A stretch of 64,000 nt of DNA from Mycobacteriaceae bacterium (GCA_019245755.1 JAFARC010000061.1:84638-148637); one strand, 5' to 3'. Shown: positions 50,001 to 57,238, counted from the first letter of the stretch. Notes: generated by a model not told the origin, from the sequence alone. Translations and numbers: made by a program.

Positions 50001-50297
50001 GGCCTGGTGACCAGCCTCGGCTTCGGGCACGTGTCCGGCCTAATCGCGCTGGTGCACCCGCAGGCGTTCCTGGCCGCGCTGGAACCCGTCGAGCGAGAGT
50101 CGTACATGCAACGCGCCGCGGGCCGCGTGCTGGCCGGCCAGCGCAGGCTCGCGTCGGCGATCGCCGGCGGTAAGCCGCTATACCTGCGGCCGGCGGATCG
50201 CCGCTTCGACCACAACGCGTCCGAGAAGCGCCTAGAGGCCGAGATGCTGCTCGACCCGTCGTCGCGGCTCGGCGAAGACGGCGTGTATGCGCGGTAG
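41016..50297 (+). CDS. fas: Type I fatty acid synthase (multidomain)
   Basis: 3093 residues from the GTG at 41016 (VTIYEYDRV), close to the 3069 of M. tuberculosis FAS I; GAGGAG lies upstream. Order of domains seen: acetyltransferase with GHSQG (Ser ~156); enoyl reductase barrel (GGRAGGHHSWED, ~575); hot-dog dehydratase with SGDHNPIHTD (~1233); malonyl/palmitoyl transferase with GHSVGEY (~1443); an Ala/Val linker (~1750) and ACP with DGASSRRNQ (~1825); ketoreductase with VVTGASKGSIAAS (~2140); ketosynthase with Cys in GACATAAVSVE (~2744), SKHDTSTLAND and KSLTGHAKGG. It makes C16-C26 acyl-CoA as mycolic acid primers. No PPTase domain; acpS follows 9 bp later. Confidence 0.97.
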   Translation: MTIYEYDRVPAGRDGDWTQNSQVPSPGPHALVDRLTAGEPYAVAFGGQGSAWLETLEELVAGAGIESEVATLAGEADLLLAPVARDLVVVRPIGFEPLRWMRALAAEESVPSAKQLTSAATSVPGVLLTQITAIRALGRQGMDLVGTPPVAVAGHSQGVLAVEALRAAGARDVELLAMAQLIGAAATLVARRRGIAALGDRSPMLSVTNADPERIAALLDEFAQDVRTVLPPVLSIRNGRRSVVITGTPEQLARFELYCQQIADAEAADRKNKVRGGAVFAPVFDPVQVEVGFHSHRLSAGVDMVGAWADKVGLDVALAREMTEAILVRQVDWVDEITGLHRAGARWILDLGPGDILTRLTAPVIRGLGVGIVAAATRGGQRNLFTVGAVPEVARPWSTYAPEVVRLPDGSVKLSTKFTRLTGRSPILLAGMTPTTVDAKIVAAAANAGHWAELAGGGQVTEDIFTTRIQELTGLLEPGRAVQFNSLFLDPYLWKLQVGGKRLVQKARQSGAPIDGLVVSAGIPDLEDAVALIEELNGVGISHVVFKPGTVEQIRSVIRIAAEVPTKPVIAHIEGGRAGGHHSWEDIDDLLLATYSELRSRSNITVCVGGGIGTPERAAEYLSGRWARRFGYPLMPVDGILVGTAAMATKESTTSPSVKRMLVATKGTDRWISAGKAQGGMASSRSQLGADIHEIDNTASRCGRLLDEVAGDAEAVAARRDELIAAMANTAKPYFGDVGEMTYLRWLQRYVELTIGDDSSTADTASSHSPWLADTWRDRFAEMLKRAEARLHPADFGPIKTLLRNPQLLEQPGDAIAALLARYPDAETVQLHPADVAFFVQLCKTLGKPVNFVPVIDKDVRRWWRSDSLWQAHDARYDADQVCIIPGTASVAGITRVDEPVGELLDRFELAAVSEVLGSGAEPVPVVSRRLGRSDVTGPLAVVLDAPDVLWAGRTATNPAHRIADPAEWQVNENRSATSASTGARLEVVDDDAVVLSVPLSGTWIDIRFTLTDVIRDGGAPVVSVDDAAAAMRSVLAIAGGVDGPESLPTVHNRTAKVSVIWNPEEVADHTGVTATLGAPLAPGLSVVPDALVGRCWPAVFAAIGAAVTGDGSPVVEGLLSLVHLDHAARVVGPLPAECAELLVSATASEAVDTEVGRVVPVAVTIADADGQVLATLAERFAIRGRTGAAELTDPPRAGGAVSDNATDTPRRRRRDVTITAPIDMRPFAMVSGDHNPIHTDRAAALLAGLEAPIVHGMWLSAAAQHVVTATDGEARPPARLVGWTARFLGMVEPGAEVDIRVDRVGIDHGAEVLEVAARVGSELVMAATARLGAPKTVYAFPGQGIQHKGMGMEVRARSKAARKVWDSADKFTRQTLGFSVLHVVRDNPTSLIASGVHYQHPEGVLYLTQFTQVAMATVAAAQVAEMREQGAFVEGAIACGHSVGEYTALACVSGVYELEALLEVVFHRGSKMHDIVPRDERGRSNYRLAAIRPSQIDLADADVGSFIDEISARTGEFLQIVNYNLRGSQYAVAGTVRGLEALEAEVERRREITGGRRSFILVPGIDVPFHSSVLRVGVADFRRSLERVMPRDKDPELIIGRYIPNLVPRPFSLDRDFIQEIRDLVPAEPLDEILADYDTWRNEKPRELCRKVVIELLAWQFASPVRWIETQDLLFIEEAAGGLGVERFVEIGVKSAPTVAGLASNTLNLTEYAHSTVEVLNSERDAAVLFATDTDPEPEPEEEVVESGAAVEPGVAAAAPAVSGAAAVPAVSAVSAVSVGGGARPDDIAFDAADATLALIAQSAKMRIDQIEPLDSIESITDGASSRRNQLLVDLGAELNLGAIDGAGEADLVSLKSQVSKLARTYKPFGPVLSDTINDQLRTALGPSGKRPTYIGERVRKAWELGDGWAKHVTVEVALGTREGTSVRGGSLGGLHDGALADAAAADKVIDAAVAAVAARRGIPVALPTAAAAGGGTVDAAALGEFTEQITGRDGVLASAARLVLSQLGLDISVTTPQTASDAELIDLVTTELGSDWPRLVAPVFDDKKAVVFDDRWASAREDLVKIWLADDDEIDAGWPRLSERFEGAGHVVATQADWWQGKALAAGRIIHASLFGRIAAGAENPGKGRYSEEIAVVTGASKGSIAASVVAQLLAGGATVIATTSKLDDDRLGFYRTLYRDSARFGATLWVVPANMASYSDIDALVDWVGSEQTETLGPQSIHVKDAQNPTLLFPFAAPRVAGDLSEAGSRSEMEMKVLLWAVQRLIGGLSAIGADHDIASRLHVVLPGSPNRGMFGGDGAYGEAKSALDAVVSRWKAESSWAQRVSLAHALIGWTRGTGLMGHNDAIVSAVQDAGVTTYSTEQMASMLLDLCDIESKVAAAREPLRADLTGGLGDVEIDMAALAAKAREEAGGSSAARGSSAAGGSADAAAYIAALPSPPRGFTPAPPPPWQDLDVDPSELVVIVGGAELGPYGSSRTRFEMEVDNELSAAGVLELAWTTGLIKWEDDPQPGWYDTETGELVDESELVERYHDTVVQRCGIREFVDDGAIDPDHASPLLVSVFLDKDFSFVVSSEADARAFVQFDPEHTVATPVPDSTDWQVTRKAGTEIRVPRKTKLSRTVGAQIPTGFDPTVWGISADMATSIDRVALWNIVATVDAFLSAGFSPAELMRWVHPSLVASTQGTGMGGMTSMQTMYHGNLLGRNKPNDILQEVLPNVVAAHVIQSYVGSYGAMIHPVGACATAAVSVEEGVDKIRLGKAELVVTGGFDDLTLEAIIGFGDMAATADTETMRAKGISDSKFSRANDRRRLGFVEAQGGGTILLARGDLALKMGLPVLAVVAYAQSFADGVHTSIPAPGIGALGAGRGGRDSVLARSLARLGVGADDIAVISKHDTSTLANDPNETELHERLADSLGRSDGAPLFVVSQKSLTGHAKGGAAVFQTLGLCQILRDGVIPPNRSLDCVDDEMASSAHFVWPRETLRLGGKLPLKAGLVTSLGFGHVSGLIALVHPQAFLAALEPVERESYMQRAAGRVLAGQRRLASAIAGGKPLYLRPADRRFDHNASEKRLEAEMLLDPSSRLGEDGVYAR

Positions 50298-50306
50298 CCT
50301 TCGGCC

Positions 50307-50702
50307 GTGGCGATAGTCGGGTTGGGAATCGATCTGGTCTACGTCCCCGACTTCGCCGAGCAGGTCGACCGACCCGGCACGGTGTTCGCGCAGACGTTCA
50401 CGCCCGGTGAGCGCCGCGACGCGGCGGACAAAAGCTCCTCCGCCGCCAGGCACCTGGCGGCGCGGTGGGCCGCAAAGGAAGCCGTGATCAAGGCGTGGTC
50501 GGGATCGCGGTTCGCCCATCGGCCGGTGCTGCCGGAGGACATTCACCGCGACATCGAGGTCGTCACCGATATGTGGGGGCGACCGCGGGTCCGGCTCACC
50601 GGCGCGATCGCCGAACACCTCGCCGACGTGACCATCCACGTGTCGCTTACACACGACGGAGACATGGCGGCGGCGGTCGCGGTGCTGGAGTCCCACACGT
50701 AA
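50307..50702 (+). CDS. acpS: Holo-ACP synthase AcpS (4'-phosphopantetheinyl transferase)
   Basis: 131 residues, GTG start 9 bp after fas. AcpS signatures: the metal Asp in VGLGIDLVYVPDFAEQ and the catalytic RWAAKEAVIKAWS helix. It transfers phosphopantetheine from CoA to the FAS I and type II acyl carrier proteins. The fas-acpS pair is conserved in mycobacteria. Confidence 0.95.
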   Translation: MAIVGLGIDLVYVPDFAEQVDRPGTVFAQTFTPGERRDAADKSSSAARHLAARWAAKEAVIKAWSGSRFAHRPVLPEDIHRDIEVVTDMWGRPRVRLTGAIAEHLADVTIHVSLTHDGDMAAAVAVLESHT

Positions 50703-50740
50703 GGTGCGGAACCGGAGTTTCGGCGCCTAGCGTAGGGCGC

Positions 50741-52072
50741 GTGAACGATCTCGTCGAAGCCGTGCGTGGGGTGTTGCCATCGGTGCGGCGCGACCTCGAA
50801 GACCTGGTGCGCATCGAGTCGGTGTGGGCCGACCCCAGTCGGCGCAGCGAGGTGCAGCGCAGCGCGCAGGCGACGGCGAGGCTGTTGTCGGCCGCCGGGT
50901 TCGATGACGTGCAAATCGTCGCCGAGGGCGGCGCGCCCGCCGTCATCGCACGCCATCGGGCGCCACCCGGCGCGCCGACCGTGCTGCTGTACGCCCACCA
51001 CGACGTGCAACCCGAGGGTGACCATGCGCAATGGGAGTCGCCTCCGTTCGAGCCGACGGTACGCGACGGCAGGCTGTACGGTCGCGGGGCGGCTGACGAC
51101 AAGGCCGGCATCGCAACGCATCTGGCGGCGTTTCGGGCCCATGGCGGTACGCCGCCGGTTGGTGTGACCGTGTTCGTCGAAGGCGAGGAAGAGTCGGGCT
51201 CACCGTCGCTGAGCCGGCTGCTGGCCGCCCACCGGGACACGCTCGCCGCCGACGTGATCGTCATCGCCGACTCGGACAACTGGAGTACGGAGGTGCCCGC
51301 GCTGACCGTGTCGCTGCGCGGGCTCGCCGACTGCGTGGTCGAGGTCGCCACGCTGGACCACGGCCTGCACTCGGGTATGTGGGGTGGCGTGGTGCCGGAC
51401 GCGCTCAGCGTGCTGGCGCGGCTTTTGGCCAGCCTGCACGACGATCAGGGCAACGTCGCGGTCCGGGGCCTGCACGAGGCGACCGCCGCTGACGTCGATC
51501 GCACGCCGGAATGGGTCCGCGCCGAGTCCGGCCTGCTCGACGGTGTGCGCGAGATCGGCACTGGCACGGTCGCGCAACGCCTTTGGGCCAAGCCGGCGAT
51601 CACCGTGATCGGGATCGACACCACGTCGATCGCGTCGTCGTCGAACACGCTGATACCGCGGGCGCGCGCCAAGGTCAGCCTGCGGGTGGCGCCGGGCGGC
51701 GACGCGAACGCACACCTCGACGCGCTGACCCGTCACCTCCAGCGGCACGCGCCGTGGGGCGCCCGTGTCACCGTGACACCGGGGCAGGTCGGTCAGCCGT
51801 ACGCCATCGATGCGACCGGGCCGGTCTACGACACGGCCCGCGCAGCTTTCCGACAGGCGTGGGGCAGCGACCCGGTCGACATGGGGCAGGGCGGATCCAT
51901 CCCGTTCATCGCCGCGTTCGCAAACGCGTTCCCGGATGCACAGATTCTGGCGACCGGCGTGGAAGACCCTGCCACGCAAGCACACAGCGTCAATGAGAGC
52001 CTGCACCTGGGGGTGCTGGAACGTGCGGCGATCGCCGAGGCGCTACTGCTGGCGAACCTCACGTCACACTGA
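50741..52072 (+). CDS. M20 family metallopeptidase (dipeptidase-like)
   Basis: 443 residues from the GTG at 50741; the frame extends upstream only as a shadow over acpS. Di-zinc M20 motifs: VLLYAHHDVQP (His and Asp ligands), LYGRGAADDKAGIA, the catalytic Glu in FVEGEEESGSPSL, VIADSDNW and C-terminal His in THAHSVNES-like context (QAHSVNESLHLG). A dimerisation lid lies between. It corresponds in position to Rv2522c. The last 9 bp overlap the convergent bcp gene. Confidence 0.92.
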   Translation: MNDLVEAVRGVLPSVRRDLEDLVRIESVWADPSRRSEVQRSAQATARLLSAAGFDDVQIVAEGGAPAVIARHRAPPGAPTVLLYAHHDVQPEGDHAQWESPPFEPTVRDGRLYGRGAADDKAGIATHLAAFRAHGGTPPVGVTVFVEGEEESGSPSLSRLLAAHRDTLAADVIVIADSDNWSTEVPALTVSLRGLADCVVEVATLDHGLHSGMWGGVVPDALSVLARLLASLHDDQGNVAVRGLHEATAADVDRTPEWVRAESGLLDGVREIGTGTVAQRLWAKPAITVIGIDTTSIASSSNTLIPRARAKVSLRVAPGGDANAHLDALTRHLQRHAPWGARVTVTPGQVGQPYAIDATGPVYDTARAAFRQAWGSDPVDMGQGGSIPFIAAFANAFPDAQILATGVEDPATQAHSVNESLHLGVLERAAIAEALLLANLTSH

Positions 52073-52537
52073 CAGGTCACGGCGCAGTTTGTCGACGTGC
52101 CCGGCTGCCTTGACGTTGTACTGCGCGACCGCAATCCTGCCCTTCTCGTCGACGACGAACGTCGAGCGGATCACGCCCTGCACGGTCTTGCCGTACATCT
52201 TCTTCTCGCCGTACGCGCCCCAGGCCGTCAGCACCTTGCGGTCCGGGTCGGAGAGCAGTGGAAAGGACAGGCGCTCGGCATCCCGGAACTTCGCCAGCTT
52301 GGTCGGGGCGTCCGGGGAGATCCCGACGACGTCGAGGCCAGCGTCGTTGAGATCGGTGAGATTGTCGCGGAAATCGCACGCTTCCTTCGTGCAGCCCGGG
52401 GTGGAGGCCGCGGGGTAAAAGTAGACGACCAGTTTGCGGCCTCGGTAGTCGGCGAGTGACACCTTGTTGCCGTCGGCGTCGGGCAGGCTGAAGGATGGCG
52501 CTTTGTCGCCCACCTCCAGTCGCGCGGGGTTGGTCAT
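52064..52537 (-). CDS. bcp: Peroxiredoxin Bcp (thioredoxin-dependent)
   Basis: 157 residues. The peroxidatic Cys49 and resolving Cys54 are in PAASTPGCTKEACDFRD, five residues apart, the atypical two-Cys PrxQ/Bcp pattern. The thioredoxin fold is complete (KLVVYFYP, VVGISPDAP, STFVVDEKG). It reduces hydrogen and organic peroxides. Convergent with the M20 peptidase and divergent from the DUF3618 gene, as in M. tuberculosis (Rv2521). Confidence 0.94.
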   Translation of the reverse strand: MTNPARLEVGDKAPSFSLPDADGNKVSLADYRGRKLVVYFYPAASTPGCTKEACDFRDNLTDLNDAGLDVVGISPDAPTKLAKFRDAERLSFPLLSDPDRKVLTAWGAYGEKKMYGKTVQGVIRSTFVVDEKGRIAVAQYNVKAAGHVDKLRRDLSV

Positions 52538-52636
52538 CTGATCGTCCCCTTTCTTGGTCTACCGGGCCATGGGATGGTGCGCGGCTGATCTAGGGTAGTG
52601 CGGCAAGGTAGCAACCCCGAAAACGCGGAGGACACC

Positions 52637-52864
52637 GTGGCGGACCGAGACCCCGAGGCCATCAAGAAGGACATCGACGCGGCCCGCGACCAACTGGCTG
52701 CCACGGTGGACCAACTGACCGAGCGAGCGAATCCGCGCAGGATCGCCGACGACATCACGGCCGGGGTCATCAGCTTCGTCCGGAAGCCCGCGGTGACGTT
52801 CACGCTGATCGGCGTCGGCACGGTGACCGTGGTGCTGGTGATCCGACGGATCCGCAATCGGTGA
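52637..52864 (+). CDS. DUF3618 small membrane protein
   Basis: 75 residues from the GTG at 52637, with GGAGGA 4 nt upstream; 75 is also the length of Rv2520c. An N-terminal helix with the DUF3618 pattern DPEAIKKDIDAARDQLAATV is followed by one membrane helix (VTFTLIGVGTVTVVLVI) and a basic tail (RRIRNR). Function unknown. Confidence 0.85.
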   Translation: MADRDPEAIKKDIDAARDQLAATVDQLTERANPRRIADDITAGVISFVRKPAVTFTLIGVGTVTVVLVIRRIRNR

Positions 52865-53347
52865 CGTCAGCGGTCGGCGGACCGCCGCGTCGCGCGGCGC
52901 CACCAGTCCGCCAGCGCCCAGCTGCGGCCAAGTGTGGCCTGCCGGCCGAGCCGGTTGCAGGAGTAGATGCACGGGACCGCCGGTTGGTCGACATGACCTG
53001 TCGCCGGCTGGTAGCGGCCAGTCAGCGACATACGGCTAAGACCTCGATTCGCGTCTCGGGCAACGGGCCAATCCCGTAGCGGGGGAGCTCAGCTAACGGG
53101 ACTTTAGCAGAGCGAAATGTCTAGACCAAGGCCAACCTGCACTTCATTCCGGGAAGAGCGTGACCCGGTTACCGCGGAATGAACACGCTCACAATACGCA
53201 GGTAGCGGGGCGCGACGCCGAGGAGCAACGCAACAAGTCAGTGCGATCGAGGTCTATTCGCTGATCCGGATGCGTCGCCACCTTCGCTTTCGTGGCGGGT
53301 GGACCTTTGGGTTCGCGCGGTGCCGCCGGTGATGCGAGGATGCGGGA
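52865..53347. other. Intergenic region without a supported gene
   Basis: 483 bp. No frame shows a convincing start, ribosome site or family pattern. At 53099-53107 is GGGACTTTA, half of a DosR box, with the second half not conserved. A short GGGGGAGCTCAGC stretch near 53082 resembles a tRNA 5' arm but cannot be folded into a tRNA. Region otherwise unassigned. Confidence 0.5.
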
Positions 53348-53635
53348 ATGGTGGAAGACGCCGACACAGCGCAGGCGCGCCAACTTCTTCATTCCCTGTA
53401 TGCGCGCGTCGACGAGATCTCAGAGAAGCTGGAAGCAGCAGAGGAGAAAACCCGCCGCACCGGCGGCCGCAGCGAGAGTGTGGTGCGGCGTCAGGCGGCA
53501 AGCCTGCGCCGAGAACTCTACGAGGCGCACCGGCTCATCGACGGAATCCACGGTCGGTTCCCGGTGACCCGGCCGCCACGCCGGTGGGAGTCACACGCTG
53601 CGGACCCGGTCGGCGCGCGTGCGCGACACGGGTGA
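53348..53635 (+). CDS. Small coiled-coil protein of unknown function
   Basis: 95 residues. Residues 5-65 are mostly charged helix with heptad character (QARQLLHSLYARVDEISEKL, VVRRQAASLRRELYEAHRLI). No signal peptide or membrane span. The C-terminus is Arg/Pro-rich and may be unstructured. It lies 47 bp before the left repeat of the integrated element, so it belongs to the host chromosome side. No function can be assigned. Confidence 0.55.
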   Translation: MVEDADTAQARQLLHSLYARVDEISEKLEAAEEKTRRTGGRSESVVRRQAASLRRELYEAHRLIDGIHGRFPVTRPPRRWESHAADPVGARARHG

Positions 53636-53681
53636 TCCGGTGCGGCCAACTAGCCTGGTGGCCGCGGAGTGGTGCGGGGTG

Positions 53682-53723
53682 GTGCGCCGTCAGGGTTTCG
53701 AACCCCGGACCCGCTGATTAAGA
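53682..53723 (+). repeat. Left attachment repeat (attL-like, tRNA-Lys 3' fragment)
   Basis: 42 bp identical to 62229-62270, covering the 3' part of the tRNA (T-arm and part of the anticodon arm) up to GATTAAGA. The rest of the tRNA is absent here, so this is a displaced tRNA end and not a functional gene. Confidence 0.92.
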
Positions 53724-54038
53724 ACCGGCGGGTTCGGCTGCTGCCGGTTGCGTCCGGTTGTGTGCGCATCCCGCTGGTAGTGGCAGCCTTTGTGCAACTT
53801 TGTGCCCCGGTTGCGTTCGGTCGCAAGTGGCCCCCGTTTCGGTCGATTGCATGCCATTTGCGGTGCATTAACGTCACCTGGCGTTATCCGCCCTCGGCGA
53901 AGTTGCGGTTCACTCTCAGCGTGGCGGCAATCGTGATCGCCCATCCATCGCTTGCGCGCATCCGCTGCGGCATAGCAGCTTTCGACTTATCCAGCGCCTT
54001 TGGTCGCAAAGGTGGTTGACCGCGTGCCCGACGCACAT
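53724..54038. other. Left end of the element, no gene supported
   Basis: 315 bp. Open frames exist on both strands, but none has a ribosome site or recognisable family. Base composition is slightly less GC-rich than the flanks (runs such as TGCATTAACG and CGTTATCCG). Probably decayed cargo. Confidence 0.5.
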
Positions 54039-54587
54039 CTAATTGCGGGCCAGGGCCTTCCGTTGGAGACTTTCTGCATAGAGAGCTGTCTCACGGCGGT
54101 TGTGGTCGTCAGTGGCGGCTTGGCGGTCGGCCGCGGCGTCGTCGAACGAGATCCCGGCGGCCTTGAGCATGTCCAGGAATGCCGGTGTCGGGTAGCTGAG
54201 GACCTGGTTGGTGTATCGGCAGCTGGTCGAGTCCAGTGCGGTGACGCTGAGGTCCCAGATCACCTGGATCTGCGTCCAGCCCCCTGGTGTCTGCACGTCG
54301 CTGAGCGACACCATCCGGCAGTGGTGGGGTTCATGTACCTCGGCCACGTAGTGCTGGACCATGAGGCTGCCGCCGATCACCTCGACGTTGATCGACATCG
54401 GCCGGCCGTCGTCGGTCGTTGTTGTTCCGGCGGCGAGGTGATCCGGCGGTGCGCAGCGCTGGTACTCGGCGTCGGGCAGGTGCAGTAGCCACTCGGCGAT
54501 GTCGACGCGCTCGACCGGGGCGTGGATGGTGGCGGTCTTCTCGGATTTGACCAGCACTATGTCGGTCCGGATGTCGGTGGTCGTCAT
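54039..54587 (-). CDS. SRPBCC-like protein in the element
   Basis: 182 residues from the ATG at 54587; the frame is open further upstream but that part is a shadow of the hydrolase gene. The pattern is SRPBCC-like: an opening strand KTATIHAPVERVDIAEWL, then MVQHYVAEVHEPHHCRMVSL, IQVIWDLSVTALDSTSCRYT and a final helix (QAATDDHNRRETALYAESLQ). It lies 31 bp downstream of the hydrolase gene on the same strand, so it is the third gene of a small operon started by the CoA transferase. Ligand unknown. Confidence 0.75.
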   Translation of the reverse strand: MTTTDIRTDIVLVKSEKTATIHAPVERVDIAEWLLHLPDAEYQRCAPPDHLAAGTTTTDDGRPMSINVEVIGGSLMVQHYVAEVHEPHHCRMVSLSDVQTPGGWTQIQVIWDLSVTALDSTSCRYTNQVLSYPTPAFLDMLKAAGISFDDAAADRQAATDDHNRRETALYAESLQRKALARN

Positions 54588-54618
54588 GTTCGTTCTCCGT
54601 GCTGTGTCGTTGGTTGAT

Positions 54619-55455
54619 TTAGCTTTTCGAGACTGGGTTGGCTCGCTCCCACCAGCTGGTGAGCAGCGCGGCGTATTCAGCGGGTTTTTCTTCCCAGCAG
54701 AAATGGCCCGCGCCGGCAATGAGATCGACCTGGGCGTTGGGCAGTCGCTCATGCAGGAACTCAGCGTCGGAGGCGGGCACCACTTGGTCGTCGGCTCCGG
54801 CGACGATCCGCACCGGTGTGTGGATGCTTGGCAGCAGCTCGGCGAGTTCGGGAAGGTATTCGCGGTAGCTCTGGGCGTAGGGGATGGTGTCGGCGAAGCG
54901 GTCGCCTTCGTAGCACGAGATGTAGTCTTCGCGGATCTCGTCTGAGGGGGTGTAGCCCGCGATGGTGTCCAGGGTGGCCTCGACGATTTTGCGCCCGCCG
55001 ATCTGGCGGTAGGGCTGCAGGTCGGGTGCGTCGATCCACTCCTTGAGAACGCCGGTGACATCTAGCGGTACCGCGGCTCCGCCACTGCCGACGACGATGC
55101 TGCGGAATCTGTCCGGGTCGGTGGCGGCGGCAAACAGTACTGAGGAGGTCCCAATGTCGGGGCCGACGATGTGGGGGTTATTCAGGCCAAGGGCGTCGGC
55201 GACGGTAAGGATGAAATGCCCCATTGCCTTCGGGTTCATCAGCGTTTGGCGGTAGTCCGATCCGCCGAAGCCGGGGGGATCGATGGCGACTAGGTGCGCG
55301 GCGGCCGCGAGGTGCGGCCAGGCCGGCTCGAAGGCGTATACGCTTTCGGGCCATGGGCTCATCAGGATCACGTCGGGACCCTCTGGGCCGCCTTCGGCGT
55401 AGCGGATCGACAGTCCCTCGACCGTGATTTTCTTCGGGTGAATCAGGGCGCTCAT
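54619..55455 (-). CDS. Alpha/beta hydrolase, Asp-nucleophile type (epoxide hydrolase/dehalogenase-like)
   Basis: 278 residues from the ATG at 55455, with GGAAGGAAC upstream. The alpha/beta hydrolase fold is clear: oxyanion-side motif SPWPESVYAFE, VAIDPPGFGGSDY, nucleophile elbow HIVGPDIGTSSVL and late acid/His segments VAGADDQVVP and AGAGHFCWEEKP. The nucleophile position holds Asp (GPDIG), as in epoxide hydrolases and haloalkane dehalogenases, rather than Ser. The two Tyr of true epoxide hydrolases are not confirmed. It sits between a CoA transferase and a SRPBCC protein in the element. Confidence 0.85.
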   Translation of the reverse strand: MSALIHPKKITVEGLSIRYAEGGPEGPDVILMSPWPESVYAFEPAWPHLAAAAHLVAIDPPGFGGSDYRQTLMNPKAMGHFILTVADALGLNNPHIVGPDIGTSSVLFAAATDPDRFRSIVVGSGGAAVPLDVTGVLKEWIDAPDLQPYRQIGGRKIVEATLDTIAGYTPSDEIREDYISCYEGDRFADTIPYAQSYREYLPELAELLPSIHTPVRIVAGADDQVVPASDAEFLHERLPNAQVDLIAGAGHFCWEEKPAEYAALLTSWWERANPVSKS

Positions 55456-55597
55456 GGATGTTCCTTCCGTTGTGGTGGGTTGTTGTGTTTCTTCGATGCC
55501 TCGGTCCTGTAATTCCTTGGCAGGAAGCGTGCTTTCTCGTGTCGCGCAAGCCCGACTTCGGCCAGCCATGTTCTTGACTGGCCGAAGTCGGTGTCGC

Positions 55598-57205
55598 TTA
55601 GACGTGGGCTGCTGCGTACTTTTTCAGCTGGGCTTCGAGGGCCTGCGGCTTGGAGACGAGGCCGACGACGCCGCCGCCATCACCGCGATCCTCGATGCCG
55701 AAATTGGGCACGAAATTGCGGATGCGGCCCTCGCGCGCCAGCTTCGACGGATAGTGCGGCACCTGCGGTGGCGCGTCGCCGGCCGGGTTCGGCGTCCACC
55801 CGATGGTGTCGGGGTCAGTGCCCGGCCAGGCGGGCGGGCGCAACGCCATCGACGGGGTATGGCTGAACGCGACCGGTGCAGTGAACCGCGTGAAGGTGCC
55901 CCACGGGCTGACCTGGTCCACACCGTGCTCGATCAGATCCTGCTCGGTGACCGGCGCATAGGGCTCGTCATCGACCGCCTCGACGAGGGTTTGGCCGAAC
56001 GTGGAGCACCGGGTCAGCGAGGTGTCGACGCGCCAGTACCCGCCTTGCTCTTCCCGCTCGACCAGGGCCGCCACCACCGCAATGGCCAGCAGATAGCCGG
56101 TCAGGTGGTCATTCATCAGCGCGGGGGTCACGGTGGGAGCCTGCAGCCCCAGACCCTCGGAATGCACGTGCGCGGTGCCGCTGACGGCCTGCGCAATCTG
56201 CTCAAAACCGCGGCGCCCGGCCCACGGCGTACCAAGAGAGGCGAAGGACTCGGACGCGTAGATCAGGTTGGGATTGATTTCCCGCAGCACGGCCTCGCTC
56301 AGACCAAGGTCATCGAGCGCACCGGGCCGGTTGCTGCTGAGCAGGACGTCCGCGCCGGCCACGAGGTCGATGAAGCGCTTTTTCCCGTCGGGACTCTTGA
56401 TGTCGGTCACGATGGTTTTCTTGCCCCAGCCCACGCTGAGCCAGATCGGGGTGACCCAGTCGCCGCGGGGCGGATGAACCGCGATGACGTCGGCGCCCTG
56501 CTCGGCCAGCGCGAACCCGGCGGTGGGACCGGCAACGACGTTGGTGAGGTCAATCACCCGTACCCCTTCCAGCGGGCGATACTTGGCATCGCCCAGCACA
56601 CGCTTCTTGGTGGTGCCCTGTTGATCCATGTTGAACAACGGCAGCTTGGCCGTTGCTGCTCCCTGCGGGTGGGCCAGCCATTCCTGCGGCGTGCGCACCA
56701 TGCCCAGCGCTAAATTGAGGCCATCCGCGACATCATCCTCGAGCTGCTGCGCGGTGTGCTTCTCGACGGCGGCCTGGATCGCCTCCGGGTTGTTCGGGCA
56801 CTGCAGATGGCTAAGCAACGCATTGACCAAGTGCGGGAAAAGCCCAATCGTCCAGACGTAGCGCCCGTCCTTCGTGCGATAGGCGCCGTTGTCGGCGCCC
56901 AGGGGCCAGTTGTCCAGCAGGACCGGATAGCCGTTAAGGAATTGGGTCTGTAGCTCGTTGAGATGAAACCCGGCCAGCCGACGGTTCAGGGTCATCGTCT
57001 GCGACGGCAGCCCGCGTAACTCGCCGAGATGTTCGACGACCGAGCCGAGCGCGGCCATCACCCCGGCCGCGTAGTCGTGCAGCTTGATCGGGCTCGGCAG
57101 GTAAGACACCCCGGGCTCCACAGTGATCTTCGCAGGATCAATCGCAAACGGAAGGGCGGCCGCCACCGCGTCGTAGGCCTTCGTCTGGAACGGGTTGGTG
57201 ATCAT
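55598..57205 (-). CDS. Large CaiB/BaiF-type CoA transferase, permuted layout
   Basis: 535 residues, longer than the usual ~400. The class III core starts near residue 215: LEGVRVIDLTNVVAGPTAGF, GADVIAVHPPRGDW, GADVLLSSNRPGALDDLGLS, LIYASESFASLGTPWAGRRG and NDHLTGYLLAIAVVAALVER. The first ~200 residues (GAYRTKDGRYVWTIGLFPHL, VRTPQEWLAHPQGAA) match what normally follows the core, so the order is permuted, with a further short copy of the end at the C-terminus. First gene of a minus-strand operon in the element, divergent from the XRE regulator. Substrate unknown. Confidence 0.85.
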   Translation of the reverse strand: MITNPFQTKAYDAVAAALPFAIDPAKITVEPGVSYLPSPIKLHDYAAGVMAALGSVVEHLGELRGLPSQTMTLNRRLAGFHLNELQTQFLNGYPVLLDNWPLGADNGAYRTKDGRYVWTIGLFPHLVNALLSHLQCPNNPEAIQAAVEKHTAQQLEDDVADGLNLALGMVRTPQEWLAHPQGAATAKLPLFNMDQQGTTKKRVLGDAKYRPLEGVRVIDLTNVVAGPTAGFALAEQGADVIAVHPPRGDWVTPIWLSVGWGKKTIVTDIKSPDGKKRFIDLVAGADVLLSSNRPGALDDLGLSEAVLREINPNLIYASESFASLGTPWAGRRGFEQIAQAVSGTAHVHSEGLGLQAPTVTPALMNDHLTGYLLAIAVVAALVEREEQGGYWRVDTSLTRCSTFGQTLVEAVDDEPYAPVTEQDLIEHGVDQVSPWGTFTRFTAPVAFSHTPSMALRPPAWPGTDPDTIGWTPNPAGDAPPQVPHYPSKLAREGRIRNFVPNFGIEDRGDGGGVVGLVSKPQALEAQLKKYAAAHV

Positions 57206-57238
57206 TTTCTGGTTCTCCTTTGGTATGTAGATCGACCG

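Noticed and set aside
53099..53112. Possible second DosR box (GGGACTTTAGCAGA)
   Set aside because: Only the left half fits; the right half lacks AGTCCC. No dormancy-type gene follows directly.
53082..53116. tRNA-like stretch GGGGGAGCTCAGC
   Set aside because: No D-arm closure, anticodon arm, T-arm or acceptor partner could be formed.
53682..53754. Second tRNA-Lys gene
   Set aside because: Only the 3' part of the tRNA is present; the sequence diverges inside the anticodon arm, so it is an attachment-site fragment.
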